DNA from: Coffea arabica
Lineage: Eukaryota > Streptophyta > Magnoliopsida > Gentianales > Rubiaceae
Reading direction: 5' to 3'
DNA length: 64,000 bases
Assembly: GCF_036785885.1 (NCBI RefSeq)
Contig: NC_092312.1
Coordinates: 16,634,001-16,698,000 of the forward strand
Numbering within the stretch: the first letter of the stretch is position 1; each line of letters starts with the position of its first letter. The notes beneath the pieces were generated by a model. It had not been told where the DNA came from. It did no database searches and was given only the letters and a program-made list of their open reading frames with translations. Made by a program: the position numbers and the translations under genes. Below are positions 13,101 through 23,234 of this stretch, piece by piece.

Positions 13101-13706
13101 TGCATATTCACCCTACAAGTATTAGTAGAATTGCATCTTTTGCAGTAGATCTTAGAGGGGATATTTAAATGATAGAGCTTCTTTCCCTGTGGATCACTGA
13201 CATGGCTCATGCTGAAAAGAGTAAAAGTCACTGTGCTTGATTTAATATCTGTATACAGTTGCCGCTTTTGAGGGGGAAAAAAAAAGGGGTTGATTGCTGC
13301 TGCATATTGGTTTTGTTTTTTCCTGATCTTCTTTGAGCAATGATAAGGTGCTTAGTTTATTGCGAGTTGTTTGTTTGGAGGTCTCTTTCTTCTGAATTGG
13401 ACTTTACATTGGGCTTTATGAAAGTCGTTCTTGTAATGGACCAGTGTGAGGTTCCTGACTTTGTACCCGCCTAATACGGGAATGAGATTAGTACCTCAAT
13501 GATGGAGGAGAAAGTGCTTCTAGTCCGTTTCAGCCATTTGCTTGCTCTGTTATCTTTTCTAGTTCGTTACTTTTAAAAAAAAAAAAAAAAAAAAATCGTT
13601 GTTGACAACCTTGAATGTGTTGTATTTCTGATTTTTCTTAAACTTGTAAATGTCTCAGATGGCAGGTTTTCTTCTTTTCACCATTTTCTACTTGTACAAC
13701 AAGTGA
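7166..13706 (+). CDS. DGL1: Oligosaccharyltransferase 48-kDa subunit (OST48/WBP1; Arabidopsis DGL1)
   Basis: Thirteen exons: 7166-7445, 8041-8177, 8366-8491, 8941-8994, 9102-9215, 10574-10629, 10706-10747, 11034-11109, 11289-11360, 11450-11575, 11670-11774, 12988-13071, 13659-13706. They join in phase to 439 residues, close to the 437 of Arabidopsis DGL1. The protein is the non-catalytic OST48 subunit of the ER-membrane oligosaccharyltransferase, which transfers the glycan from dolichol to Asn of nascent proteins. Visible parts: an N-terminal signal peptide ([17 protein letters not shown]), [87 protein letters not shown] and a C-terminal membrane helix ending YLYNK. I chose ATG 7166 because it gives a compact signal peptide; ATG 7130 is in frame and would add [12 protein letters not shown]. 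Exon 10 could start 12 bases earlier at 11438. Confidence 0.94.
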
Positions 13707-14868
13707 CAAGGGAACCAAGCCAAAGTGGTCAAGATGCCGAAACAAAGGACTGCATTTTGCATGTTGAAGGGAATGTGTCCCTTATTTTATGTCCGTCCTG
13801 TAATATTTAGGAGTTTGAGGCTCTTGCGATCTTTAAATTTAAGACGGAAATAGGAGTAGATGTAGAGAGGTTCAATAGAAACTTTGTCTATTTAAATCGT
13901 TCGGTAAATTCGTAGTTCCTTGAAAATCATTTTTCTGAATAGATTTTATTTTCTTCTTTGTTTCCCAGTCTTTGGTTTAAAGTTTAAACACCACCCCCCC
14001 CCCCCCCATTTTTATTTTAACCAAAACACCAAAAAAAAAAAAAAGAGCAAATGCTAGCTACTTCCCCTGTAAGATGGGTGGAGGCTATGACTTTCAGTTT
14101 CATTCACGGCCAATGTCCATCAATCGCACGCTACTACTACATGCCTTCCGCGGCAGCATCGCCTCCGCCAATCTCTGGCCTGACTTCTCGAAATGGAGGT
14201 TTATTTTTTATGTACTACTCTAATAAGAAAGACGTGGATTTAATTTTGCAAATATCTCGCGAGGGCGCAAGGGTATATGTATGGGTGGCAGACGAAGGGA
14301 AGCAGGAAGGCAGCGGACTGGGACTGGGACTGGGTCTGGCGATCGTCAGTGGTAAATTACTGGGTAAAGGATTTTCACCCGTTGTAATTCAGCCAATCAC
14401 CGAACACAACACCAGCTGATATTATGATATTCACACTTCTCCTTTTCAGCTTTCTGTACCATCTTTTTCACTTTTTATTATTGATACAAAATCTTCATTT
14501 CCGGTGTAAATATCGTTTCCCTAATTCACAGTAGTATTATCAAAAACTTTAAACAAATGAGAATAACGAATGGTCTTGGCACTCCATAAAAATGTTTTGG
14601 AATTGGACGTCCATTATTGGTTAGTTAACTTGACAAAAATGTAAGCTGACCAGGTGGCAAATTTAGACTAATCTTTGCAAGCTGGTCAGCATTCCCTCTC
14701 TCCAACAAACGTTGTAGTAAATGGCATTCCCTTTACCATGCAGCATTTTCTTTTCTTTTCTTACACAGTAACGAGCAAGTATCGTCGTCGTAAACCAAGA
14801 CAAAAGCTCCATTTTTAGGGTTTCCAGATTAAGGGCAGTCTTCGAAAACTTCTAGCCATGACATTAGC
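13707..14868. other. Intergenic after OST48
   Basis: The OST48 3' UTR lies at the start. A poly-A run occurs at about 13575-13593 (inside the last intron) and a poly-C run at about 13994-14008. A 122-codon frame at 14051-14419 is listed separately. No recognised gene otherwise. Confidence 0.4.
14051..14419 (+). CDS. Hypothetical 122-residue ORF, unrecognised
   Basis: ATG-initiated frame of 122 codons ending at TGA. It contains a Gly-Leu repeat (GSGLGLGLGLAIV) from a short GGACTG repeat and no domain I know. No upstream TATA or splice context supports it, and it follows poly-C and poly-A tracts. It may be chance. It is kept because it is longer than most chance frames in the AT-rich surroundings. 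Confidence 0.15.
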   Translation: MLATSPVRWVEAMTFSFIHGQCPSIARYYYMPSAAASPPPISGLTSRNGGLFFMYYSNKKDVDLILQISREGARVYVWVADEGKQEGSGLGLGLGLAIVSGKLLGKGFSPVVIQPITEHNTS

Positions 14869-14875
14869 TATAAAT
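14869..14875 (+). promoter_or_regulatory. TATA-box candidate (TATAAAT), no recognised downstream gene
   Basis: TATAAAT sits in a non-repetitive, less AT-rich stretch and is followed at about +30 by CCAACTCGAATGC. It looks like a genuine promoter, but no convincing coding region follows it. Confidence 0.3.
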
Positions 14876-14992
14876 CTCCAATCCGATTACAACCAACTCG
14901 AATGCTTGCTTCTCACACTTGAACAATATTAATTTTAATAGAACTCAAGCGCTGTCACTTTTTAAATCCAACTTACCCCAAATTTTCACTCC

Positions 14993-15259
14993 GTGGCTTT
15001 CAAGCAGCGGCAAGAATGGAAGAAAGCAGCAAGAAAAGGAAGAAAAATTAAACATTCATTCTCACAACCTCAGAAAAAAAAAAAAAAGAATTCATTGGAA
15101 TTACTAGCAATCGCAGTATGGTGTGTGGCAAAGCTACTAGTAAACGCCTTGTCTGTGAATAGAGAAGAAAATGGCGCTATCAGCGAAGCTTCCACGGCGT
15201 CATTATTGGCCTCCCATGAATCAGATAAGCACAAATCAGATCAGCTTATCTGGGATTAA
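14993..15259 (+). other. Open frame without ATG, possible exon or decayed gene
   Basis: The frame is open for about 88 codons but has no ATG. It contains a Lys/Arg-rich part, a poly-Lys run over a 14-base poly-A, then a hydrophobic segment (LELLAIAVWCVAKLLVNAL) and an acidic Ser-rich tail ending QLIWD and TAA. A possible acceptor (CCTCAG) lies just before the poly-A. It could be a small membrane protein exon, a remnant, or chance. No family recognised. Confidence 0.15.
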
Positions 15260-16454
15260 TGAAGGCACCTAATTCCATATCTAACGCGGATTTACAGGCT
15301 TCAACCCTGAAACCTAATTAAATTAAACCACAATCACCGACGAGTGAGTGCGTGAGTGACATCTCCCCTTTCTTCCAAAACTCCACGCCGACACACTTCC
15401 ACAGCCCTCCAACTGCTACCTCCTTCCCCATCCCATAATGCCCTTTACCTATCTCTCTATCCATCCATTTAATGGTGGCCATCTTCGGCTGGAATCCTTT
15501 TATAGGCGGCGGTACAAACCCTACTTCCAAATTTCAGAATAGTACACTCTTTAATCCCTCCCTTATTTATTGATTTATTTATTTCTTTTGCTCGCCCATT
15601 AGATATAGACTGCGGTGTTCTCTTCCACCCCCAGTAAAATAAAATAAAAGAGTTTTTGTTTTTAAATTTTAAAACATTAACGAGACATTTCAACGAAACA
15701 CACTTTTTTACCCCTTTCAAGCAAACAAAATATTTATTTATAGTGGATGGTTGCCTCCGGGAATTTCTTCATATGAACTTAAAAATTTACTATAGCACTT
15801 TGATTCTTTTTAAGGAAAAGGAGATACCACTTTTTTCATTAAAGCATAAGTGACATAAAAAAAAAACATATTTGTAAATTTTGATAAACATGTATATGGA
15901 GATTTTCAGAACTAGAAACGGACTCTAATATTAAAGAATATGTTTTTTTTTTATTATCCACATCATGGAATTTTATACTTAGGCATATTATATAATTTTA
16001 ATACAGTAAATTTTATATGCACTGACAGTTTATGCACTACCACCATTGGATATCCCTGACATATGTTTAAAAATTAAGTTTTAAATTCAAATTTTATATA
16101 TTTATCATTCATTCAACGCTACACTGTCAGTATAAGAAAGATTAATCTATTTTAATATGAATTTGACAAACTTAAGCATATTACTTTAAAAGTCCGTGCT
16201 ACGCACGGTCAAAAAGAATGTTATGAAAATAAATAAATAAACAGCTATGGAAATACATAACACATAAAAATTTAATAAACAATGGTTTAACCTATGAAAT
16301 ATCAAACAATTCCCACTTTTGACTTTATATAAATCCCACCTATTTCTTGCTGAAAAATTAAAAAAAAAACAATTTTTAGCTAACATCTATCTAGTGCAAA
16401 CATGCATTACAAAAAAAAATGTGGTATAACATATAAAACACGTCATATTCTATT
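15260..16454. other. Gene-free AT-rich stretch
   Basis: A slightly GC-richer part (15300-15600) grades into strongly AT-rich DNA. No coding exon is recognised on either strand. It contains the short dispersed repeat at 15995-16150. Confidence 0.4.
15995..16150. repeat. Short dispersed MITE-like repeat (TGACAGTGTA family), copy A
   Basis: The edges are inverted (TGCACTGACAGT at the left, CTACACTGTCAGTATAAG at the right) around an AT-rich centre. Related sequence occurs at about 26943-27063, 28105-28225 and 60470-60545 in this window, so it belongs to a dispersed family. Confidence 0.4.
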
Positions 16455-16890
16455 GGGTAAAAAACAAAAAAATCCCCTGTGATAAACCTAATACACAGAA
16501 AATTTTCCCATGGTTTCAAAATATACAACACGACACCTTATACTTTGAAATAAATTGTAAAGTTGACGGAATCCGTTAAACTTAACGGAAATGGACAAAA
16601 TGATCGAAATGCCCTGATATAATTAAGCAAAAGACAGCTCAAAAAATCATTTGTTTTATTCTCTAAATAGAGAGAATTGAGGGTTAAGGGATATAATAGG
16701 TATATTTGATAAAAATTAGGTATAAAATATTTTTTTTAGGTTCCAATAAGTCATTTCCGTTAAGTTTAATGGATTCCGTCACCTTTACAATTTAGTCCAA
16801 AGCATAAGATGTCGTGTTGTATATTTTGAAATCACAAGGGGCATTTTTGTGTATTAAACTTACCATAGGAGACTTTTTTGTTTTTTATCC
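16455..16890. mobile_element. Mutator-like MITE, 436 bp, long inverted repeats
   Basis: Two arms of about 150 bp are inverted copies: left GGGTAAAAAACAAAAAAAT, right reversed GGATAAAAAACAAAAAAGT. Both arms carry ATATACAACACGACA and CTTAACGGAAATG in matching order. Flanks are TATTCTATT and TATTATATT, a 9-bp target duplication with one mismatch. The 9-bp duplication and long arms point to a non-autonomous Mutator-like element. No ORF. Confidence 0.8.
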
Positions 16891-17219
16891 TATTATATTT
16901 GCTAAATGTCAATTCATTTCACAACTATTATGTCCAATATTTAGAAATTTCAATAAAGCATTTGCCAAAATGTCAAATTCATTACATTGGGCATAAAATC
17001 CATAGAGTATCATATTCTTTCGAGAAGAATAAAAATAATTATCAAGGCTCTATTTTATATAATTTTAAATTTTAAATTTCAAAATCTTTGTTTGTTTATT
17101 TGGCCTAAAATAGTAAGTAGTACATGATGGCTTTATATTTGTAAAACAAGATTATAATGCATTAAATATATGCAACTTAAGTAGGAGAATATTGGTGAAT
17201 AGAGACGAGTAAATTTTTA
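16891..17219. other. AT-rich spacer between two TIR elements
   Basis: About 330 bases between the two TIR elements. Nothing is recognised beyond the 9-bp flank of one and the 8-bp flank of the other. Confidence 0.4.
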
Positions 17220-18602
17220 GCAAAAATCATTCAAAACGTCTCTCATATTTTGTGAAATGACTTTTTTCGTCCCTCACTTTTAAAAGTATTTTTTTACGTA
17301 CCTTACAAATTCACATTGGTCAAATTTGGTCTCTATGCAGGCTTCCGACTAGTTTTTTTGTCAGAATTTATCACATGCCTTGCAGGTGATCATTTTTAGG
17401 GACAAAATTGTCAAATTAAAATTTATATAATCTGATCTATAATCCCTTATATTTCACAAAATGAATTATTTCGTCCCTTACATTTCACAAAGTAAATTTT
17501 TTAATCCCTCACATTTCAGAAAATAAATTTTTTCATCCATCATTCACCATGTATATAAATAGTTTTTTTTAAATCTATGTATATATCTATTTGATTTCAC
17601 ATAAATAGTACAAATAACACGTAATATATCTCTATTTGATTTCACCTAAACATACTAATTATAATTGTATACATGCTACTCAATAGATATATACATGAGT
17701 TTAAATCTAACAATTTTGTTATAAACCCATATATATATATTTATTTATTTGATTTTACCATGTGAATCTATTCAATATTTGTAGCATTTTTCTTTTGATA
17801 ATAATTCATTTATTAAGTTGTATAATAAGACCATCTAATTAATCAGTCCTAATTCAAATTCTATAGTCATGCTAACAAATTACAATTTAAATCTGAAATT
17901 TTTACTCACCACCTTTAAGACTAACAGTTGAATTTTTTACTTTTGATTGTCTTAAAATTTGAAAGTATTAATCACTTACTTCTTTTTGTTATACTTTTCC
18001 TTTGTTTATTTTTTTGTCCAAATTTAATTCAATATAAATACTTGATAATATTTAGAATTAAATATCTTCTTTATTTTCAATTTTTGAGTAAAAGAAAATG
18101 AATATTAGTGAAAAATTAATAATTTTTTTAAACCCCTGTATATATCTATTTAATTTTACTTAAATAGTACATTTAGGTGAAATCAAATAGAGATATATTA
18201 CATGTTATTCGTATTATTCAGGTGAAATCAAATAGATATATACATGAATTAAAAAAAAGTTATTCGTACGCATGATCAATGAAGGATGAAAAAATTTATT
18301 TTGTAAAATATGAAGGATGAAAAAATTTATTTTGTCAAATGTGAGGGACAAAAATATTCATTTTATGAAATGTGAGGGATTATGGATCAGATAATACAAA
18401 TTTTGATTTGACAATTTTACCCTTAAAAAATGATCACGTATAAGGTACGTGGTAGATTCTGATAAAAAACTAGTCAGAAACCTAGATAGGGATCATATTT
18501 GACCAATGTGAATTTGTAAGGGACGTAAAAGTACACTTTTAAAAGTGAGAAACGAAAAAAATTATTTTGCAAAAAGTGAGGGGCGTTTTGAACGATTTTT
18601 CC
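17220..18602. mobile_element. Long-TIR DNA element (copy 1), 1383 bp, non-autonomous
   Basis: The ends read GCAAAAATCATTCAAAACG and, reversed, GGAAAAATCGTTCAAAACG. The inverted arms stay alignable for roughly 430 bp (about 17220-17650 against 18160-18602). Within them are matched blocks such as AAATTCACATTGGTCAAAT and CTATTTGATTTCACCTAAA. Flanks are exact 8-bp repeats, AATTTTTA. No transposase frame is present. A second copy at 42940-44364 aligns from end to end, including the unique centre. The arms would form a very long hairpin if transcribed. Class: TIR transposon derivative, Mutator-like by arm length; hAT cannot be excluded from the 8-bp duplication. Confidence 0.85.
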
Positions 18603-18610
18603 AATTTTTA

Positions 18611-19560
18611 AAGCAAGATATAGAATACAATGATGAATAGAAGCATGCACAATACATAAAAGATAAAAGTATTGTTATACTTTAATATTCATAAAAGAAA
18701 CAACTTGTGTCATCTATGGACCATAATGTGTAACAACTAAATTTATTACTACAACATTTTTTCAAAACCCCATACTTTTCCAAACCCTTCCCATCCCCTA
18801 AATTTATCAAAACTAATGATATATATAAACTTCAAATTTGCCACAAATTCATAAGAAAAAAATACTATTCATACATTTTTATTGGAATTCACTTAACATA
18901 AGAACAAGAATTACATTCTTCCTTTAGTGAAAAACTCTTTTTTTTTGTTTACTATTCGTTATCACAAATAAGCTTTTTAGATAAAAATGATATAAAATTT
19001 TAATCTATTTATTGTGTAATAAAATTTAGACCATTGGTTGACTACATTTTTATATTTTTTTTTATTTTGAATGGGAATTGCATATGTTACTTCTTACAGC
19101 AAAATTTAAAAATTGTAAAGTTATTCTTTCATTTAGTAAATTTATTACTGATTTTTAACCTAATAATTGGATAAATTGTTGTCAATCGTAATGATTTAAA
19201 ATTTTGTTTCAGTTTTAATTTTATTATTTCACGTACTTGTTAGGTCTTTAGATTGTAAATTGATATTTTTTTTATTTTTGAATTGCATATTTTTAGAGAA
19301 AGAGAGTTTTTAGGAGCTTGTTTGAATGGTCTAGAATAAAAACTAGATGAAGAATTTATACATGTATAGAGACATAGATGATAATATGTAAAATATAGAC
19401 ATTTGTTTAGATAATCTCATAATTTGAAAACACAGATAATAGATATAAAAACCAAATAGATTTTGGGAATAAAGGAAAAAATTCACAATAGTAATTTAGA
19501 TTAGATTAATACATAACCAAAAATATATGCGGACTAGAAAACTCATTTTTCCTTTTGAAT
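18611..19560. other. AT-rich gene-free stretch
   Basis: No ORF, RNA gene or clean repeat end recognised. Base composition is strongly AT-biased throughout. Confidence 0.4.
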
Positions 19561-19790
19561 GTTAAAGTCGTGTGTATCGTCAAGGTGTTAGGATTTCAAA
19601 TAATTTAAATTTTAAAACGATGAAAATATAGTCTACAATCAATTTCTGAGATCAATTCATTACATTTTAGGAATTAAAATAAATAGAAAATCTACAAAAA
19701 AATAAGGATTGAGAGTTTGGAGGTATGGGAAGACTTTTGACCGAAAACTCCTCCTATAATTTATATAGATATGGATATCTATATTACATA
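19561..19790. repeat. Diverged repeat unit (GTCAAGGTGTTAGGATTT family), detached copy
   Basis: Unit of about 220 bp running from AAAGTCGTGTGTATCGTCAAG through GTGTTAGGATTT, ATTAAAATAAATAGAAAATC and a poly-A run to AATTTATATAGATATGG. The same order recurs in the array at 20385-21165. Confidence 0.6.
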
Positions 19791-19912
19791 TAATGAGAGA
19801 TCCTCCTTTTAATGTAAACAATTTATGTCACCTAATATTATACCAAAAATAACCTCTAAAAATAATTTTAAAATATTCAAGTTCCTTCTTTTTTCTAGGC
19901 CATGATCTTGAG

Positions 19913-20178
19913 TAAGGATGTAAATGAATATAATCAATCTGAACACCCTAGTGTAGAGACTTGTTTGATTATTTTAATAAATTTAAAATTTTGTTCAAAC
20001 TTGGCGTGTTTGTTCATCAAACTGAGTTTGAACAAGTTTCTTATCAAACTTGAATGTTATCAAACCTAAAATGCTGTTTCGATTTAGTTTGACTAGTTGG
20101 CGAACCAAGGTCGAACAAGCTTTTACCAAACCGAACTCGGTTCGAATATCAAATAGTTTGATTTATTTTTCAACCCTA
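19913..20178. mobile_element. hAT-type MITE, 266 bp
   Basis: Left end TAAGGATGTAAATGAA, right end reversed TAGGGTTGAAAAATAA. Flanks ATCTTGAG and ATTTTGAG are an 8-bp target duplication with one mismatch. The inner arms are rich in TTGTTCAAACTTGG / GAACAAGCTTTTACC-type inverted words. It resembles the 6402-6747 element in its ends and is probably the same broad family, more diverged. No ORF. Confidence 0.6.
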
Positions 20179-20384
20179 ATTTTGAGTACATTTACTCACA
20201 TTCCCTCTTTTTCTCTACCATCATTTTAAATACAACAACTTCCTAAAAAATAAAAAGAAATATAGTAGTATCTATAGATTTTTCAGAAAAGCACATAAAT
20301 CCCCTAACGTAATTTTGCATATAATAGTTCATTATAAAAAAATACATATTTATAAATTTTGAAATAAGGACATAAAGTGTGTCA

Positions 20385-21165
20385 AAAGCATAGTAGATGT
20401 TAAAGTGCATATCATGTTGGTGTTAGGATTTGAAATAATCTAAAATTTGAAATTATAAGAATATCATCCGCAATTAATACTGTGAAATCAACTCATTACA
20501 TTTTTAGAATTTAAATAAATAGAAAATCTACAAAAAAAAAAAAAGGAATTAAGGGTTTAGAGCTCTAGGAAGACTTCTAAGCAAAAATCCTTTCTTTAAT
20601 TTATATAGATATAGATATTAAAGTCATAAGTATCATCAAGGTGTTAGGATTTGAAATAATTATGAGAACATAGTCTATGGTCAATATTTTGAAATTAATT
20701 CTTTATACTTTTGGAATTAAAACAAATATAGATATAGATATTAAAGTCGTGAGCATCATCAAGGTGTTAGGATTTGAGATAATGATGAGAATATAGATGG
20801 TATTGAAATCGAGTCATTAAATTTCAGGAATTAAAACATTAGAAAATCTATAATAAAAAAAAAGGAAGTGAGAGCTTGGAGGCCTAGAAAGGCTTCCAAC
20901 CAAAAACTCCTTCTGTAACTTATACAGATATAAATGTTTGTTAAAGTCATGTGTATTATCAAGGTATTAGGAAATAATTTAAATTTTGAAATGATAAGAA
21001 TATAGTCTACAATCAATATATTGAAATTAACTCATTACATTTTAGAAATTAAAATAAATAGAAAATCTACAAAAAAAAAAAAAAAGAATTGAGAGTTTAA
21101 AGGTCTAGGAAGGCTTGTAACCAAAAACCTGTTCTATGATTTATATAGATATAGACATTATGGTA
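20385..21165. repeat. Array of diverged about 100-230-bp repeats
   Basis: At least four partial or full units start near 20390, 20618, 20735 and 20940. Each has GTGTTAGGATTT (or a shortened form), a block like ATTAAAATAAATAGAAAATC, a poly-A run, and most end in TTTATATAGATATAGA. Units differ by substitutions and deletions. A related single unit lies at 19561-19790. The nature of the source repeat is unknown. Confidence 0.6.
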
Positions 21166-22035
21166 CTTTGTTTTTAAATTTTTTTAATCCTCCCTCCCAT
21201 TTTTCACACTCTTTTCACTCTCAACTGTTAGATGCAAAATTTGATCCTAAATCTAACAATAGAAAAAACTCTAAAAGAGTTCTCCCTTGATTATATATAT
21301 ATATATACACTAGTATGTGAATGCTAGTATATGTACTAAATTACTGAAATTTTCAAAAATAGTGCTACATTCATATCAATTTTAAGTCGTATTCTTCCAT
21401 AAGAGACATTAGGTTATTAAATTTTTATCATCTTATTAGTTTTATATTGTACAAATCAATAGAAATTATGATATGTGCTATATTTAACTAGAGAGATGTG
21501 TTAATTATTATCCTCACAACAAATATTAAATTATGAAAATAAATTTAAATATTATTCGTGTAGTACAATACATCAAAAAAATTTACGTATTTTATATAGT
21601 TAGTCGAAAGGTACAAATTAATTTTTTTCAAACATGTGAAATTCGAAAGTTTTTTTTCTTCTAATCATATTGTTGTAGCATACAATTCATTTTACTAGCT
21701 ATGGTTATCTAATCTTTTAGGCTGTCCAAAAAATTGGTGTTTGAGTAAGAATTTAGATTTGACATTTAAGTGAGTCCAGACTCCTTAGTCTATATATATT
21801 CATGAGGGAGTGCTGATGAGAATGAAATGCTAAGCATTAATTATTTGGTATGATAACATTATAAAAGCGTTCACATTGGTGAATACCGTCTTTATTATAA
21901 TTTATACATGGCAAGTGATTAAAAAAATTAGTTATATGTTGGATACCGTCTTTATTAGTCATGGCAAGTAATTAATTGAATCTATCCATGGAGAGGACGA
22001 AATAGAGATAAGTACGTACTAGGATCCTCACGCAC
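21166..22035. other. AT-rich region upstream of the IPT promoter
   Basis: No gene recognised. Two imperfect copies of about 40 bp (GAATACCGTCTTTATTATAA and GGATACCGTCTTTATTAGTC, each followed by CATGGCAAGT) lie at about 21882-21923 and 21938-21976. Confidence 0.4.
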
Positions 22036-22043
22036 TATATATA
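22036..22043 (+). promoter_or_regulatory. TATA-box candidate for the IPT gene
   Basis: TATATATA is followed by GC-richer, pyrimidine-rich sequence (22060-22160) that looks like a 5' leader. A good donor, CCAG/GTAGGC, lies near 22160, and a possible acceptor, TTGGGCAG, ends at 23230 just before the IPT start. The model of a leader exon plus a long 5' UTR intron is an inference. Confidence 0.3.
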
Positions 22044-23234
22044 TCTAACTATATATGCCTGAGTCGGGTGCCTCCTCCAGCACCGTTGGTCAGTTCTTCC
22101 AACACTTACCGCCACTTTCTCCACCCTTTCCACCAACTTAAAAAGTTCTCCTTAGACCAGGTAGGCTGACAAGTTTCCCATTTGTACATCTTTTTTCTTT
22201 ATGCAGGGCATATCATTTTGTTTTTTTTTTTGTTCGATCAGCATTCTCTGGCCAAACATGAAATCAGAAAAAAAAAATTGTTTTTACATTTCGGGAGCAC
22301 ATTTTTTTTTCTTTTTTTCCCAAAAGATCTAACGAACCTTGAAAAGTTGGTATGGAATCTAACCTACACAAGAGCAATCACACGTACACACAACGAATCC
22401 CTGCCACCTGGTCCTCTATCCGTACAAAAAATTTCATGGTAAGGTGTCTTCTTCTCTTCTGTAACATCCACCAACAACCATTAACAACACACACACTATC
22501 TGAGGAAAACCTATAGCCCAACCCAAAAGGCATGATCAAAATTATGGCTTCTATTATTATATTTGTTGGTGGATTAATTTTTGTAGAAGAGAAATTTGCA
22601 ACGGTGGATTGTCTGTCAATGAACTGAAAAACAAGAGTAGGAGAAATTTGTTCATCCCACCTGCTGACAGCTATGGTAGCTATAGTTCTTCTTAAATCCC
22701 CAAATACTCTTCTGAAAATGAGCTTTTTTCCAGAGCATGGGTACCTGACTGCAAGTTCGAAGAGATTTAAGCTATAGAATGCTGCAAAAATGGGGTCTTC
22801 AGCAGTAACGTGTAAATATAAACCCAGCCGTAGTATTCCATGGTAAATTTCTTTTTTTTTTTTTTTTTACTGCTACCCATATCCCCAAGACAGCTTAATC
22901 AGTAAATCGGTTGCACCTGATGAAAAGGATTCAGTCATACATAACCCCTCCAAAAGGAAACTAACATCTTCCTCTCTAATTCCTGCATAATCTCGTTTGC
23001 TTTTTTGAATTTGTCCATGACACAGAAAATTTACTCTTCTTCTTTTCTTTTCTATTCTGTAGAATCTGTACTGCTGTCTGCTGTTGCAGATTAAGGCCTG
23101 TTTCTTTTCATATTACTGAGCAATGGGAAACATTTTACAGTTAAATAATCCTTCTTCTTCTTCTTTTCTTCTTTTTTTTTACCCTGTTCCAAAAAAGTTT
23201 AATTGTGGTTGGAACTTAATGGTTGGGCAGCTGC

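Noticed and set aside
22055-22141. 28-codon ATG frame (MPESGASSS...) just after the IPT TATA box
   Set aside because: The ATG lies upstream of the expected transcription start at about +30, and the peptide has no known relative. Mentioned only as a possible leader ORF.
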